64,000 nucleotides of DNA from assembly GCA_963693285.1 (NCBI GenBank), contig OY848917.1, forward strand, positions 19,945,745 through 20,009,744. The letters run 5' to 3'. This document shows positions 35,701 through 47,751 of this stretch, piece by piece (the stretch's first letter is position 1; each line of letters opens with the position of its first letter). Below the pieces are notes generated by a model. That model worked only from the letters and a program-made list of their open reading frames with translations, was not told the origin of the DNA and did not search any database. The position numbers and the translations under genes were made by a program. The stretch comes from Xestospongia muta. Its lineage: Eukaryota > Porifera > Demospongiae > Haplosclerida > Petrosiidae.

Positions 35701-38700
35701 TCAACACATAGGAACCTCCACTTATTTGTACCATTGTCATCAGTAACTGGAATATTATATACATAAGTTGTTGTTTGTTCATTAACACGTCCATAAATAC
35801 GTAGTCTAGAATTAGGTAGTGTACCATAGACAGCAAAACATACCTATAATAAATATAATATAATATATAATCAAAATAATTATGATACTTACATATTATA
35901 CATTACATATTATATATTACATATTATATATTACATATTGTATTAGAGAGAGAGAGAGAGAGATACTTACATATTTGTACCCAATATTTGAAACTACCAT
36001 TGGATCTACTTTCTGGCCACTCCTCTCATCTAGTGTCCGATCATATCGCCACACAATTCTAGGATTTTTCAAACTATATCGACCACAATATGGTTCATGG
36101 CTATTATCAAGAGTACCATAAAGATAAGGTTGAACAATTACGTCATAGCCATCTTTAAAATAGACATTGCCAGCTCCTGTGATATGACAATTGGTTGTGA
36201 ACAGTGTTAAGAGTTCTGATGTCACATTGTTAGCAGACTCGTGTATTGGCATAGAGTTTGTGTGTCTTGAACTCAAAGATAAATTGAAATGGCGAGGTTG
36301 AGTAAAGTCTTGTAGGACAAAAGAGGTGTGGTTACTTTGATTGATAACTTTGAAGTCCACTAAGTCTTTTTGATCTGATATGAAGATAATTGACAGTTCC
36401 AGTTCATTGTCTATGTCAGTAGTAACATTTATATAAACTACAACTCTACCAAAACTCTGTACTGTTGGAAGATTATTCAATGCAGATGTTATAACAGAGG
36501 CATTGTCACTGTCAGTTAACTCATGAGTTATATTGTTCAAGTAGGAGAGATAATAAGTGAAGTTGTTATCTTCTGAATTTAAAGTGATCACTTGTATCTT
36601 GGGTTTGGCAGTAATATTGATTTCCTATATAAATAATAATGTAAAATGTATGTACATAGAGTTTAATTATCAAGTATGCTGTGATGTATTGGACAGCAGC
36701 AGATCTGAAGGTTACCCATTACAAAGCTCACTGTATTTGCAATATAGACTGGCCTATAATGTGTTTGTGGTATGCGATTATTTGTGATCTCAATATAGCT
36801 ATAGAATATATAGCTAGACATTTTTTTCACAGTAAAGAAATTTTTATGCAATTATCACACATACATTATGTACATATATATACACATAATAATATAATAT
36901 ATATAATCTATGCACATATACATAATAACACACACACACACACACAAATATACATGTATAATAACATACCTGTGTTTCATGGACAACCACTGATTGTATT
37001 GTCACTTGTTGTTCTTCATAATCAACATCAGCTCTATCATTAGTCCAATTGAGACTATGTATCTTAGCACCAATTCCAATACTCCATGGTCCATTACCTT
37101 GTTGTTGAACTGCTTCAATGTAATAAGCTTTACCTGTAGTTGAATATTAATATGATTGTAATGGAGTATGAACCACATACTATGTTGTATCCAACTATTA
37201 TGACTAGGATTAATAACTTTGTACTTCATTCTAAATGAAGCGTACTAATGTCTTAATAAAAATAAACTTAAATTTTCTACTCCTACTATCAATATGATAT
37301 ATAGTCTCATTAATATAATACATAATTTACACATTAATACTAGAAATATGTGGATACATAGGGTTTGCCTCATGTAGTGATAGGCTATATTTAATGATAA
37401 ATGTGGCTTTGATCTCTAGTCTGTCCAGAGTAATAGTAAACTTTAGCATTTGTAGCATGTCTGTATACCTAGCTTCAAACTTAGTTGTTGATTGAACACA
37501 CACACACACATGGACACGTACACGGACACAAACACACACATGGACACATACACATGCACAGAAACTGAGGTGAGATTTTGCTGCACTGTTCAGTTGTTAT
37601 ATCAATATATTAGTTAATAACATCCAATTATATTCCAACATCTGTGATATACATACCTCCTTGTAGTGGAATAGGTCTAGAGAATTGGGTATCAAAAAAA
37701 TCCCACCTTCCTCTAGTATAACTGGCATATGCAATTAACTCTTTATGTTCTCTTGAAGTGTTAGGACTAAGATATAGACGTAATCTATTATCAGATATAA
37801 AGTTGAAGGTATACAAACTGTCTATAGGTGGTACAAAAAATCCAGAGTAACGTTGTTGAAATCTATATATTTCTCTAAACTCTGCAGGATAGCTGCTGTC
37901 ACGATAAGCTCTCTCTTGAACTGTCCAGTTAAAACTAGTGTTAGGATAACCATAAGGACGTTCTTCAACTCTGTCTAAGTTTGACGAATAATCCTCTGTC
38001 CATACTTCACGTACTATGCCACGCCCACCTAAAATGTTAAAATAATTGAATAAAAAACCTAAACATTTCCAGACCTACCTGGATATACAGAACTAATAGG
38101 AGGAGCTGGTCTTGTTATACATTGTATAGTAGTAGCTGTGTAGTTGACTATATCACAAGGTACTCCTAATAAATTAAAAATACATTACATTGATAAATTT
38201 GTATTTAAACAAGTTAACTCATGTTATAATCAAATCAATCCAAAAAATTTATGTCATAGGTAACATAATATACCAGTATATTATATCATATATTATATAT
38301 AATTTGTTATAGATTAAATAAATGCTACTTTAGTACTCTCTAACATGTACATGTATAGGTTAGAGACCAAGATTTAGATTAGTTTGCTGTTTAGAGCCAA
38401 TAAAAAGCCAGAGCTGCAAGCAAGAACATTATATTGGTTTCATTTGGTCACTAAGCAACAAAGTAACTGATGTCAAGGTCTCTAATTAGCTTAGAAATTG
38501 GTTTGAAACATGTCTCTGATATAGTCCAGATCTCAAGATGAAAGCACAAAATTTGAGACTATAGTAGACTTGAGCATATAGTTACATGTACATGTAATGT
38601 CAAAAACATTATGACCATGACTTGTTGAAGTATGATATTAAAGTATATAGAATTATATAAACATTATTATGAATTATACATCATATTAATATTATACCTG

Positions 38701-41700
38701 AAATAAATGCTTTAACATCCCCCAGTGGATCATTAAAGTGTATTCCATATATGGTAATAAGTGTACCTCCATTAGGACTACCTACATTAGGTTCTACTCG
38801 TGTGATATCTACCATACAGATAATAAAGTAATATCAATAAAAGAAATATAACACATAATACCTGAGTGTGTTTGAAAGATATATTGTCGTAGTTTGTTGT
38901 CTACTGATAAGGTTTCTTTTGAAATGTATGAGCTTAGAAATAATAAAATGAATTTAATTGTACATTTATAATAATATTCATTATATACCACATAATATAC
39001 ATGTACATTTAATGTGTCTCATATACTGTGTAAGATACTGATATAGTGCCCCATTTAAAATCCCACCCAACACACAGACTGACATTAAGCAGTCAAATGT
39101 TATAGCTTGAATTATGAAGGTATAATCAATACTCTTATAAACAGCTAAAAGTGTGGACAGTACTTTATAGTAACAATATTAATACTTACTTTCCATATAA
39201 GGAGAGTACTAAAGTAGCATTCATTGAATCTAATAACAAATTAAATATAATATATAATATAATATACTGGTATATTCTCTTACCTATTCTGGTGGTCTCT
39301 GGTTGGCAACTGATATAACCTAGACCCCAACTTGTAGTAAGTGCACCACCATATCTACCAATAAAATAAAGGAGACCATCTTATTAATAGAATAATGTGA
39401 TTACTGTCTGAATTGAGAACATTAGTTCTAGTCTCATACTAGTTAAATGTGTTATTTTACTTTACTATCAAGGATGACTCTTAATGTATTTTGTATTAGT
39501 CTGTCCATGTAGTTAAATCTAAGCTCATTAACTACCACTTCAGTAACAAAAGTGTATATAATCATAACATGATATTGTAGAATTTTAGAAACTGGTGAGG
39601 TGATTATGTTACTAGATGTACATATAAACATAAAATGATTAACATACGGTGTCTCTGTATCATTATTCCAAGGATTACACTGTTGTCCACCAATCAATAG
39701 TCTATCTACAGTTTGAGTGATAGTAAAATCTTCATTAGCCTCTTGTGTATCAGATACGAGATACGAGAAGATATGACCACTTATTGTTATATTCATTGGA
39801 TCAATACCTACAATGGAATGTGAGAAGATAAAAGGTAGCAAGATAAATAGACCTTCGAAACATAAACTGATAAACAAAAAGACAATCATTAAAATACATG
39901 AGCTTACAATGTTAAAATATAATATACAACATCTAATGATACATACTAACCAGGTATTTTAGCATGAGGCCAGATATCAGTTACTGTAGGAGTTGTCCAC
40001 TCATGATACTAAAGGAGAAACCAGTAATTTAATAAACTATCTAATGTGGTTTAATTAGAACTTTACCCGGAATATACAGTTGCCATTGCAAAGTCTTCCA
40101 TTTAAGTCTTTTACAATGTCTTTGCCATCCACTAGAACCTGAAGTTTGTAGTCTTCGTTCTTCTTCTCTGGAGATGAACTAAAGAAGACACCAACAAGAC
40201 AGTAGTTTCTTTACCACAAATTATTGACAGCAAGCAATATCAAAATAAAACAACTATCACTTTTTCTTATTATATACTTGTTAATCAGTATTAATCATAT
40301 ACACTTTATTATAAACTCTTTGACAATACAAATAAACAATATAAGGTTGAACCTGACTGACTGAAGGAGTCCACTTACCCAGTTTTACAAACTATTTTTG
40401 TAGTTGATGTGTAGTATGTCACCACTTGACATGGAATAGAATACTGGTCATTATACAATGTGACTCTATTTCCTAAATTAGGATCATCTCTGTTGAACTG
40501 GTCTTTAGAAAAACCTAAACAACAACAAACAGAACAGATGTAATCTATAACTAAATTGAAATGAAAACACACAAAACTCATATCATATTACCACTACCAT
40601 AAAGTGTACCAGACTTCTAATGGTATTGTTAGTGAAGAGACCTTTAAATAATTTTAAAGCTTCTAACACTGACTTTAAATTAAGATTAAGATTGGATTGT
40701 TAAGCATCATGTAAACAAGATAATAAATTCAAACAAATCAATCTATAATTGTTTTAGAAGATAGTGATTTTACAATGAAACACTTACTAAAGCTATAAAG
40801 ATAATAATTAGTAGCAGTGTCAATAGAAGACTATATAGTTATAGATTACTAGAAAATATTAGACATAGAAAGTAAGCTAGCGAGAAGCTGCATGTGGGAG
40901 GCAGTAAAAATTAAAGAATGATCAGTCATACCCATCATTGTTGTTGAGGGTTAAGGATGTATTTTAATTTCATTTGATACTTTGAACAATAAAAACAAAT
41001 ATACCAGTATTCATAACACATTGTCCAAAACAATTATGACACTGTCTAGCATCCTGTGTGTGACAGGCAGTAAAAATTAAAGTGTCACTTGGTGAGCTAA
41101 TTTGTACTACTGACTATATTTTAAATATGATGTTTTTATACATAATGTGGCAGTAAGTATCAATAAAACTGAAATAGAAGCATTTAAGAAACATATAAAT
41201 TAAGGTAAAGAGAAAATACATAAGTACTGTTTAGTGTGTTACTACATATCATTAGACTCATTTACAAACCTCTTCCATGAAGTGTTAGCAATGTACCACC
41301 AGCATAGCTTCCATATCCTGGAGTTATCCACCACACATCTGAAAATACAATATACACAATAATCTTTTATAAATAGTTATGATTATAACTAACAGTACAG
41401 CATTAGTATGTATAATAACTTACAGGGTATTGTACTATCTGTATTGTCAGAAGGATCAGGAGGTATGACATTATCAGAGTTCTCAGAGGCTATGTATGAA
41501 ATATAATGTAAAATGTAAAACTTATAAAAGACGTCTGTAAAAGCAATATGTCATTAGTACAGAAAACAATCACCAAATAAGGTGGTAACTTAAATAGCTT
41601 GTTCCCTGTGATCTTATTGAATATGTCATTACACAATCAAACATCAATATCACATTATATCATCACTTGATGAACATAATATGACATTTTACAACTGAAT

Positions 41701-44700
41701 AAACTATAATGTACTGTTGTTTGTTATTGAGCACATAGTAAAGTAGTGAATGTACACTTGATATATATATATATATATATTATATGATGATGTGTAACAG
41801 ACACAACAGTATAGATATGAATATGTACATATTTGATATTCATTAAGTAGAGAGGAATAAGATTATAATTGAAAAATCATCCTATAATTGTTTAGGAAGA
41901 TACTGACTTAATAGTGAAACACTAACTAACTAGAGCTATAAATAATGTATAATTAGTAGCAAGATCTGTAGAAGACCAATAGCTATAGAATACTAGAAAT
42001 ATAGAAGAACAAGCTAGTAAAAAGCTTTGAGCATTGTCAGTAACACCTATTTGTTGTACTGCTCAAAGTTAGAGTTAATAAAATTCGTTGGTTGCTACAT
42101 GCATTGGTAATTAAAGGATGCATTTTTCCTTTATAAGGTCTTAAAAATCACATACAACAATAATTATGTTAAAATTGCAAAAGTGGATATATACACATAT
42201 ACATAACATGTGGTCCAAAATGATTATAGAACTGCTTGGCACTTTGTATATAAAGAAAACTTATTAAAACATATATCATATTATTATTATCCTGTGTATA
42301 CTACAGTGCTACATGTCTCAAATTACATAAACTATCAACAATAGTTAAACAATGTTTACATTAGGAAATAGCTTAGATAACTACTTAATTAGAATGTGTA
42401 GATACACGTACATGTACAAATTAATGTAAACTAAACCACTTTGTGTTTGCAATACTATCCAAATAGTTAGAGTGTCATAAACCAATGTCTGTAGGTACTT
42501 TGAAACTATTATTAAACTGGTTACAGGTCTAACTGGTTTTAATGGTATAGAGGTACATATATGAACATAATGTGTACAATAGGTAGTATTATTAACACAG
42601 TTGTCCATCAATAATACCGAGGAATCTAATGGTATGATACTATACTAACTACTGACATCATGAAACAGTACACTATATAATGATGATACAGAATTTTAAA
42701 GGCATTGGATAAATGATAGTAATTGGATTACTTTTGTAACAATGAGAAGATAAAATTTGATCTTATAGGATGTAAGGAAATACTATTGGCCAGGAACAGC
42801 AACAACTAGTCTGAGCCAAATTTCAAAGACAAATATGGTTATCACAGAAATCTATCTAACAAATCATGTAGCATATTGACATCACGAGAATGAGTTGGAG
42901 TGTTTGAGGGAGGATCAACACCTTGTAAAAATCTGGTGAATTTCCTGTTTTTTTGGGTGTGGCACTAGAAGTAACAAAGTGTACTGTCTAATGCTTAATA
43001 AGACAATTTTGTTGACTAGTAAAATAACTTTTTGTCACATATTGTTTGGTAAATTTTTCTTGTACTGACCACTGTTGATGCATGTAGTAACTATCTGTTG
43101 ATACTGGTATACAAAATTCTGATCATAACATTGTTGACATATGAAGTACAATTGTCATTTGTAGTGGTAATAAAGATTGATTAGTCTAATTTGTTCAGTT
43201 CTTGTCCCCCCTCAGGGAGGATACTATTTAATTAGACTATGTAATAAGATATTGTTACAAAGTTATATGAGCCAAATTAAATATTTAAGGTCAAAGTTGT
43301 CATGTCAGTGACATGAAGTAGGATCATGTGATGGTTCATATAACAGGTATGTGTTGGAGTATTGAAGTATGAAAATATGCTGTGTGTAAATAACATACCT
43401 ACCTAAGGTATTCATTAACAGTAAGTGGATGTCCTTTATATTACTGAGTGTCCTACAACTGTTTGAATGTACTACTAATTGTTTATATGTATCTAGAGCT
43501 TTCTCAATGCAATAAAAATTGGAGATCTATATTTGAAGAGTGTACAAGAATATTTAATGTGTTTTAAAGGAGATACTTTGAATCAATTATATTCTATTTT
43601 TAATTTGTCACAATTTATTGTCATATGTTTGCAAAGAAAGTATAATAATTCCACAATGTTAGTCAAAAACATTACAAATATTGTAATGAACATAACATAA
43701 CCAAATCAATGTTTATAATGTACATTACTTCACATCATGATGTACATTATAAACATCTTTATAATGTACATTATCACACACACACACACACATATACTAC
43801 AAATGCCACTCAAAACAAATCTTAAATGGTTAGTAGAAAAACATAAATTGTCTACTGTCATGGTCTACATACTCTACTGTTATGATCTACCTACTCTACT
43901 CTCATGTTTATATACTCTACTGTTATGAGCAGTGTTGTAATATCATTATTGTTAACTCACCACACAATCCATTAATACATTCAGGTGCATCAGAAGGACA
44001 CTGGCTGCAAGACTCTCCAGGAACAGGCACAACATTAGCAACAGCTCTAACAAATAGAGAATAATAATTTCTTATTTATATTATGTTATATAGTTTACAC
44101 AGTAACTACTGTAACTGGATTAAGTTAAACAAACAGATCATAATTACCCTGGTGCATAGAAACATATTACTATGACTCCTGTACCAATGGCATGACATCG
44201 TTGTTCAGGAGAAAAGTATGTAGCACCACAACCAATAAGATATGTGTCAGGAAACAAGATCTACAAAGAAAAATACTTTATATGATGTGTGAGTTCTATA
44301 TTTAATTGACAAGTACAAGTTTATACAAAAGTCAATGCATTTTGCTACACTAAATTCACTATGTATCATATGTACTTGTTGTGATTTATCATGATTTATA
44401 ATGTGATCCTTTAAGTAAGAAAATATTACTATAACTACATGTGGTGGCAGTATGGTTGCTTAGATTCTCATTAATCAATGATACTTATACTTTTACCACC
44501 AGCTAGTTATTATTAGCAAAATATTCCTGTTATAATTATTATCATCAAGTCAGTGTTGTTAGTGTTACATGCTCTATTAGTGTTATTAAAATCAACATCT
44601 ATAATACTAATTGTTTGAAACTACTGATGTGTAACTGGTTGCTAATATAGACATGTAAACAAAATACTTTATGAAATTAAATGTAGTGATACTTACTTGA

Positions 44701-45164
44701 GCTCGATTGATCTCCTTGTACTGACAGTCTCCAGTCCCTGTTAACCAACAACTTAGTACTTGACTCAACACAGACTGGTTGACTTGAACAGCTGAGGAAA
44801 GTAAATGACGGTTCTCACTAACCCAACTAAACTTAGAACCAACAGCTACTGAAAGGATATCTTTAGAAGCAGGTTCATTGCTACAACTACGAGCTGTAGC
44901 TTCTGCTATTTCAGCAAGAGGTTGGCTCCACTCCTTTGGAACAGGAATATAGTATAAATTAGAGTAATGATGTATTGAACTTACCATTCGTCTCATGTTG
45001 GCAGCCTTCTGTTCATATCTAGCACTGTTATGTTGATCAAGAAGATACTGCTTTTGATCTCTTGTTAACTGGCAATAACAACTCGAGAAAATACAGGCAA
45101 GGAAAATCAGCAAATACGTCTTGCTGATAGGAGCCATTTTAGCTCCACGATAAGAATTGTTCAT
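23152..45164 (-). CDS. CAP-domain fibrocystin-L (PKHD1L1)-like giant receptor, copy B (complete)
   Basis: 22 exons in consistent phase: 44697-45164, 44148-44260, 43961-44046, 41424-41489, 41270-41338, 40379-40514, 40067-40178, 39951-40008, 39648-39807, 39284-39354, 39190-39229, 38862-38932, 38698-38808, 38079-38165, 37657-38028, 36970-37133, 35971-36624, 35570-35843, 34810-35375, 33411-34623, 33279-33343 and 23152-32730. They sum to 14,535 bp, or 4,844 residues (human PKHD1L1 has about 4,240). Approximate residues: signal peptide 10-31, CAP 32-195, Cys-rich hinge 195-225, first IPT/TIG from 245, PA14 550-673, IPT/TIG from 1227, cupredoxin-like 1631-1740, IPT/TIG to 2420, G8 near 2435 and 3265, each followed by a beta-helix region, SEA-like segment, membrane span 4700-4727, tail to 4844. 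The large ectodomain carries many N-glycosylation sequons. The CAP domain is not part of vertebrate PKHD1 or PKHD1L1. Its ligand and role are unknown. Confidence 0.88.
35945..35963. repeat. Short (GA)n tract at splice donor, copy B
   Basis: About nine GA units, the short allele-like counterpart of the 94-bp tract in copy A, directly beyond the donor of the 35971-36624 exon. Confidence 0.9.
37657..38028 (-). other. PA14 domain exon, copy B
   Basis: A 372-bp exon whose product begins GRGIVREVWTEDYSS and includes GFFVPPIDSLYTFNFISDNR and RLYLSP, the PA14 pattern at about residues 550-673. The matching copy A exon reads ISDDR where this one has ISDNR, the acidic residue often seen in PA14 domains. 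Confidence 0.8.
40737..41052. repeat. Diverged interspersed repeat, first intronic copy (B)
   Basis: Counterpart of 17458-17772, in the same intron of copy B. Confidence 0.55.
41761..41782. repeat. Short (AT)n microsatellite
   Basis: About 11 AT units at the site where copy A has about 23 (18481-18526). Confidence 0.9.
41875..42242. repeat. Diverged interspersed repeat, second intronic copy (B)
   Basis: Counterpart of 18620-18982, in the longest intron of copy B (41490-43960). The rest of that intron shows no exon. Confidence 0.55.
43961..45164 (-). other. CAP/SCP domain and Cys-rich hinge exons, copy B
   Basis: Three exons encode the signal peptide (MAPISKTYLLIFLACIFSSC), the CAP/SCP fold (LLDQHNSARYEQKAANMRR, EWSQPLAEIAEATARSC, then LIGCGATYFSPEQRCHAIG) and a hinge with SCSQCPSDAPECINGLC. 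The hinge exon ends in phase 1 (TGT G) and joins CC TCT of exon 41424-41489, with no stop in between. That exon in turn joins VWWITPGYGSYAGGTLLTLH, the first IPT/TIG. The phases show one transcript is possible; they do not prove it. Confidence 0.75.
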
Positions 45165-45259
45165 TTTTATCAGTGAAAAACTAGTGTCTGCTACCACATT
45201 TATACACATTGTCTTCACGTTACGTCACAGACGAACGTCACAGACAGTACGTCACTAAT
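45165..45259 (-). promoter_or_regulatory. Proximal promoter of copy B with CRE-like sites
   Basis: TTACGTCAC, AACGTCAC and GTACGTCAC occur within 45219-45255, three ATF/CREB-like cores against two in copy A. The whole gap between this gene and the 3' end of prenylcysteine oxidase is only 262 bp, so the promoter must lie here or inside the neighbour. Confidence 0.4.
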
Positions 45260-45370
45260 GGCCCAAAGGTCGATGTATTATGTTAACTTGCTTCCCGGAT
45301 ACATTTCTGCGCCATCTTGTAACGGTTTACTATAGTATTAAACATCTCAGACCTTTACATGAAAAGGTCC
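45260..45370. mobile_element. Internally deleted remnant of the MITE-like element (B)
   Basis: It starts GGCCCAAAGGTCG and ends ACATGAAAAGGTCC like the copy A element. It lacks the loop and most of the right arm (22223-22409 in A), joining GGTTTACTATAG directly to TATTAAACATCTCAG. A few bases are also missing from the left end. Confidence 0.65.
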
Positions 45371-45426
45371 ATTGTCATAACATAGTCTAGACTTTACAAA
45401 TTTAAAATCAAACAAAATACATATCA

Positions 45427-47588
45427 TTAAACAGTCTTCTTCAGTTGCAAAATATACTCCTTTGTCAGTAGAGCAACATTTTTTGCTCCTATTGCACTCA
45501 TTTCCAAAGCACTGGCAGCTTTCTCAATACAATTAATATAGAACAGTCCTCCATTATCCAATACAAATGGTGGAAATTGCTCTGGAGGATCATAGTGTGG
45601 ATAGGCATACCATTCCTTAACAGTTTCAGACTCGATTGATCGAAACAACTTTGCCTTATCTGATGCAGTAAGAGGGACAGTAGTAAAAACTTTAAAAACC
45701 TGAGTTGGTAAATCACGAAGAGGTTTGCAATACTGTTTAGCTTCTTCCACTGTGACGGTAGTAGGAATTTGGTGACCAATACTACAGAAATTAACTGGAG
45801 AATTCTGAAGGTCATTAGTAAGGATATCTAATGGATACGTACGAGGATATGAAGGACCAGAATATCCAAATGTCTCAGCATTTGGGTCTCCTTTGATGAA
45901 TGTTGCAATAGTATGATTATATGGTGTTTTAGCAGCTGCAGTGTAAATGGGCTCATTAAAATTGTGGAAGGCAACTTTTGATACATTCAGAGGGTGAGCA
46001 ATAATAACAGCATCAAAATCGGTTGAAGTCGTGGTGGTACGTGCAAAGTCCATCTCTGGAGAAGAGCGTTCTAATGATTTATATTCCACAGTATATTTTG
46101 TGCTTCCTGAAATAACACGAGTGACATTTAGTACATCTGCAACATGATACATAGCTTTTGAGGCTTCTAATGCTTTAACTGCTAATTGATAGTTGCCTCC
46201 AACAACAGACCAAAGGCTACTATCTTGCATACCAGCTAGTGAGACAAAAGCAGCAAATGCAGCAATATTGTTATCTTGTGTATAGTTTGCTTTCATAGCA
46301 GCACACACTAAATCATCAACTAATTTGTCACTCCAGCCAAGCCCACTTTTGAAGTAATTGTTAGCAGTGACCTAAAAGGAAGTTAAAATAAAAAACAACT
46401 AAAAAATATTAGAAGTTTTAAATATTTTGCTCATATTTGGTGTTTGTTTGATGTTGGTCATGAACTCTTCACATCACATTTAATCATGACAGTTCACTAA
46501 CAAAAGTGGGTGTGGCAAAGTAAGGCTACAATTTGTATGTCTTAATAACAAGAATATAATTGACTAACTAGCAATAGTAGCTCTAGAGGAAATATGTGTA
46601 TCCATCCATCCTTACTTGAGTTTCCTGGACAAACGTGTCTCCTCCCATTGCCCTTAACATATCAGGTACTGTCTGGAATGATTGTCCCTTAGCTTGCATG
46701 TCATAGATGGTGGAGAAATTCTCTATTTCAAACTTTACATTACGATTCATACGTATTAAACTCCAGCCGTAATTCCATAATATTTTGAGATTGTTTAAAA
46801 TACTAGAAAAACCAAGGTGAAGGACAAAGCGTTGCCCATTGAATATAGCCAGAGGGAGAGAGGGTAATGATTTGGTATTGAACTCAGTTAGACCTATATG
46901 TAAAAGACATCATAATAAATCTCAACAAAGAAGGTGTGGTCACATTATTAATCAAAGGTCAAAGTCTATACTAGTTGAAAGGTAAAATGGCCTCCACATG
47001 TGATTTGTATTATAGAAGTGAAAGTTAAGTTGTGCCGTGCTCTAGTTAAATATTTCAATACATATTAGCACATATCTATAGTGTTATCTAATTACAAACA
47101 TCACCATACCACCATCTGTGTAATCAGAAACACGGGAATTAAATTTTTGGACATAGTTACTATCCTTAGTCTCACTTAGCTAGCCCATTTTTCCAAGACG
47201 GCAGCTATATAAGACTAGTCCTATCTTAGAGTACTTGTCATTCTTATTGATCTTACTTACCAAACTTCTCACGAAATCCAACCAGATACTTATTACTATC
47301 GTGTATAACGGCTCCTCCAGCCTCGTACGTATTCCCTTCCAATTCAATCACTGCACATCTTCCACCTGCCACAGGATTGTCATTGAAGACATGAATATCT
47401 ACAGCATCACCGCACAATTCATTAAGGAAATAGGCAGCGCTACAACCACCGATACCACCTCCAATAATAGCCACTTTAGCAGAAGGAAAGTCTTTTGGAG
47501 GAATTATCTGTGCTGGTGGAGCTTGGGGCCTGAAATAGTGACCAATAATAGGCATCCATCCAAACAAAACACGTAAAACTTCACCCAT
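45427..47588 (-). CDS. PCYOX1: Prenylcysteine oxidase (lyase), FAD-dependent
   Basis: Three exons (47261-47588, 46616-46893, 45427-46371) total 1,551 bp, or 516 residues, close to the roughly 505 of human PCYOX1. The N-terminus has the dinucleotide-binding motif AIIGGGIGGCSAAYFL (GGGIGG at residues 43-48) followed by AGGRCAVIELEGNTYEAGGAVIH, typical of this flavoprotein family. Later blocks ([38 protein letters not shown]) match the family's C-terminal part. The known reaction is oxidative cleavage of the thioether of farnesyl- or geranylgeranyl-cysteine, giving cysteine, an aldehyde and hydrogen peroxide, in lysosomes in mammals. The N-terminus here is only weakly signal-like. The last exon is the source of the fragment at 22497-22776. 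It shares a 163-bp divergent promoter with the ankyrin gene. Confidence 0.88.
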
Positions 47589-47751
47589 TGAAATAGCCCT
47601 TCTTCAGTTTTAGATGATATTAATAATTGATTGGGCGTGGCTGCTAATAATTATCAAAATTATTATGCGTCTAGGGTGGAGTTGAGTGTTCAAATTTCTA
47701 ACAACTCAGAAACAAAGATATTAGCATATATAGTAGAGTACTCTACTATTT
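47589..47751. promoter_or_regulatory. Divergent promoter between prenylcysteine oxidase and ankyrin gene
   Basis: Only 163 bp separate the two start codons, so both core promoters must fit here or overlap the 5' UTRs. No clear TATA box was seen. The segment ends in the palindrome at 47731-47748. Confidence 0.6.
47731..47748. promoter_or_regulatory. 18-bp perfect palindrome next to the ankyrin start codon
   Basis: TAGTAGAGTACTCTACTA is identical to its own reverse complement and ends three bases before the ATG at 47752. It may be a dimeric operator-like site or a 5' UTR hairpin; the sequence alone does not decide. Confidence 0.6.
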
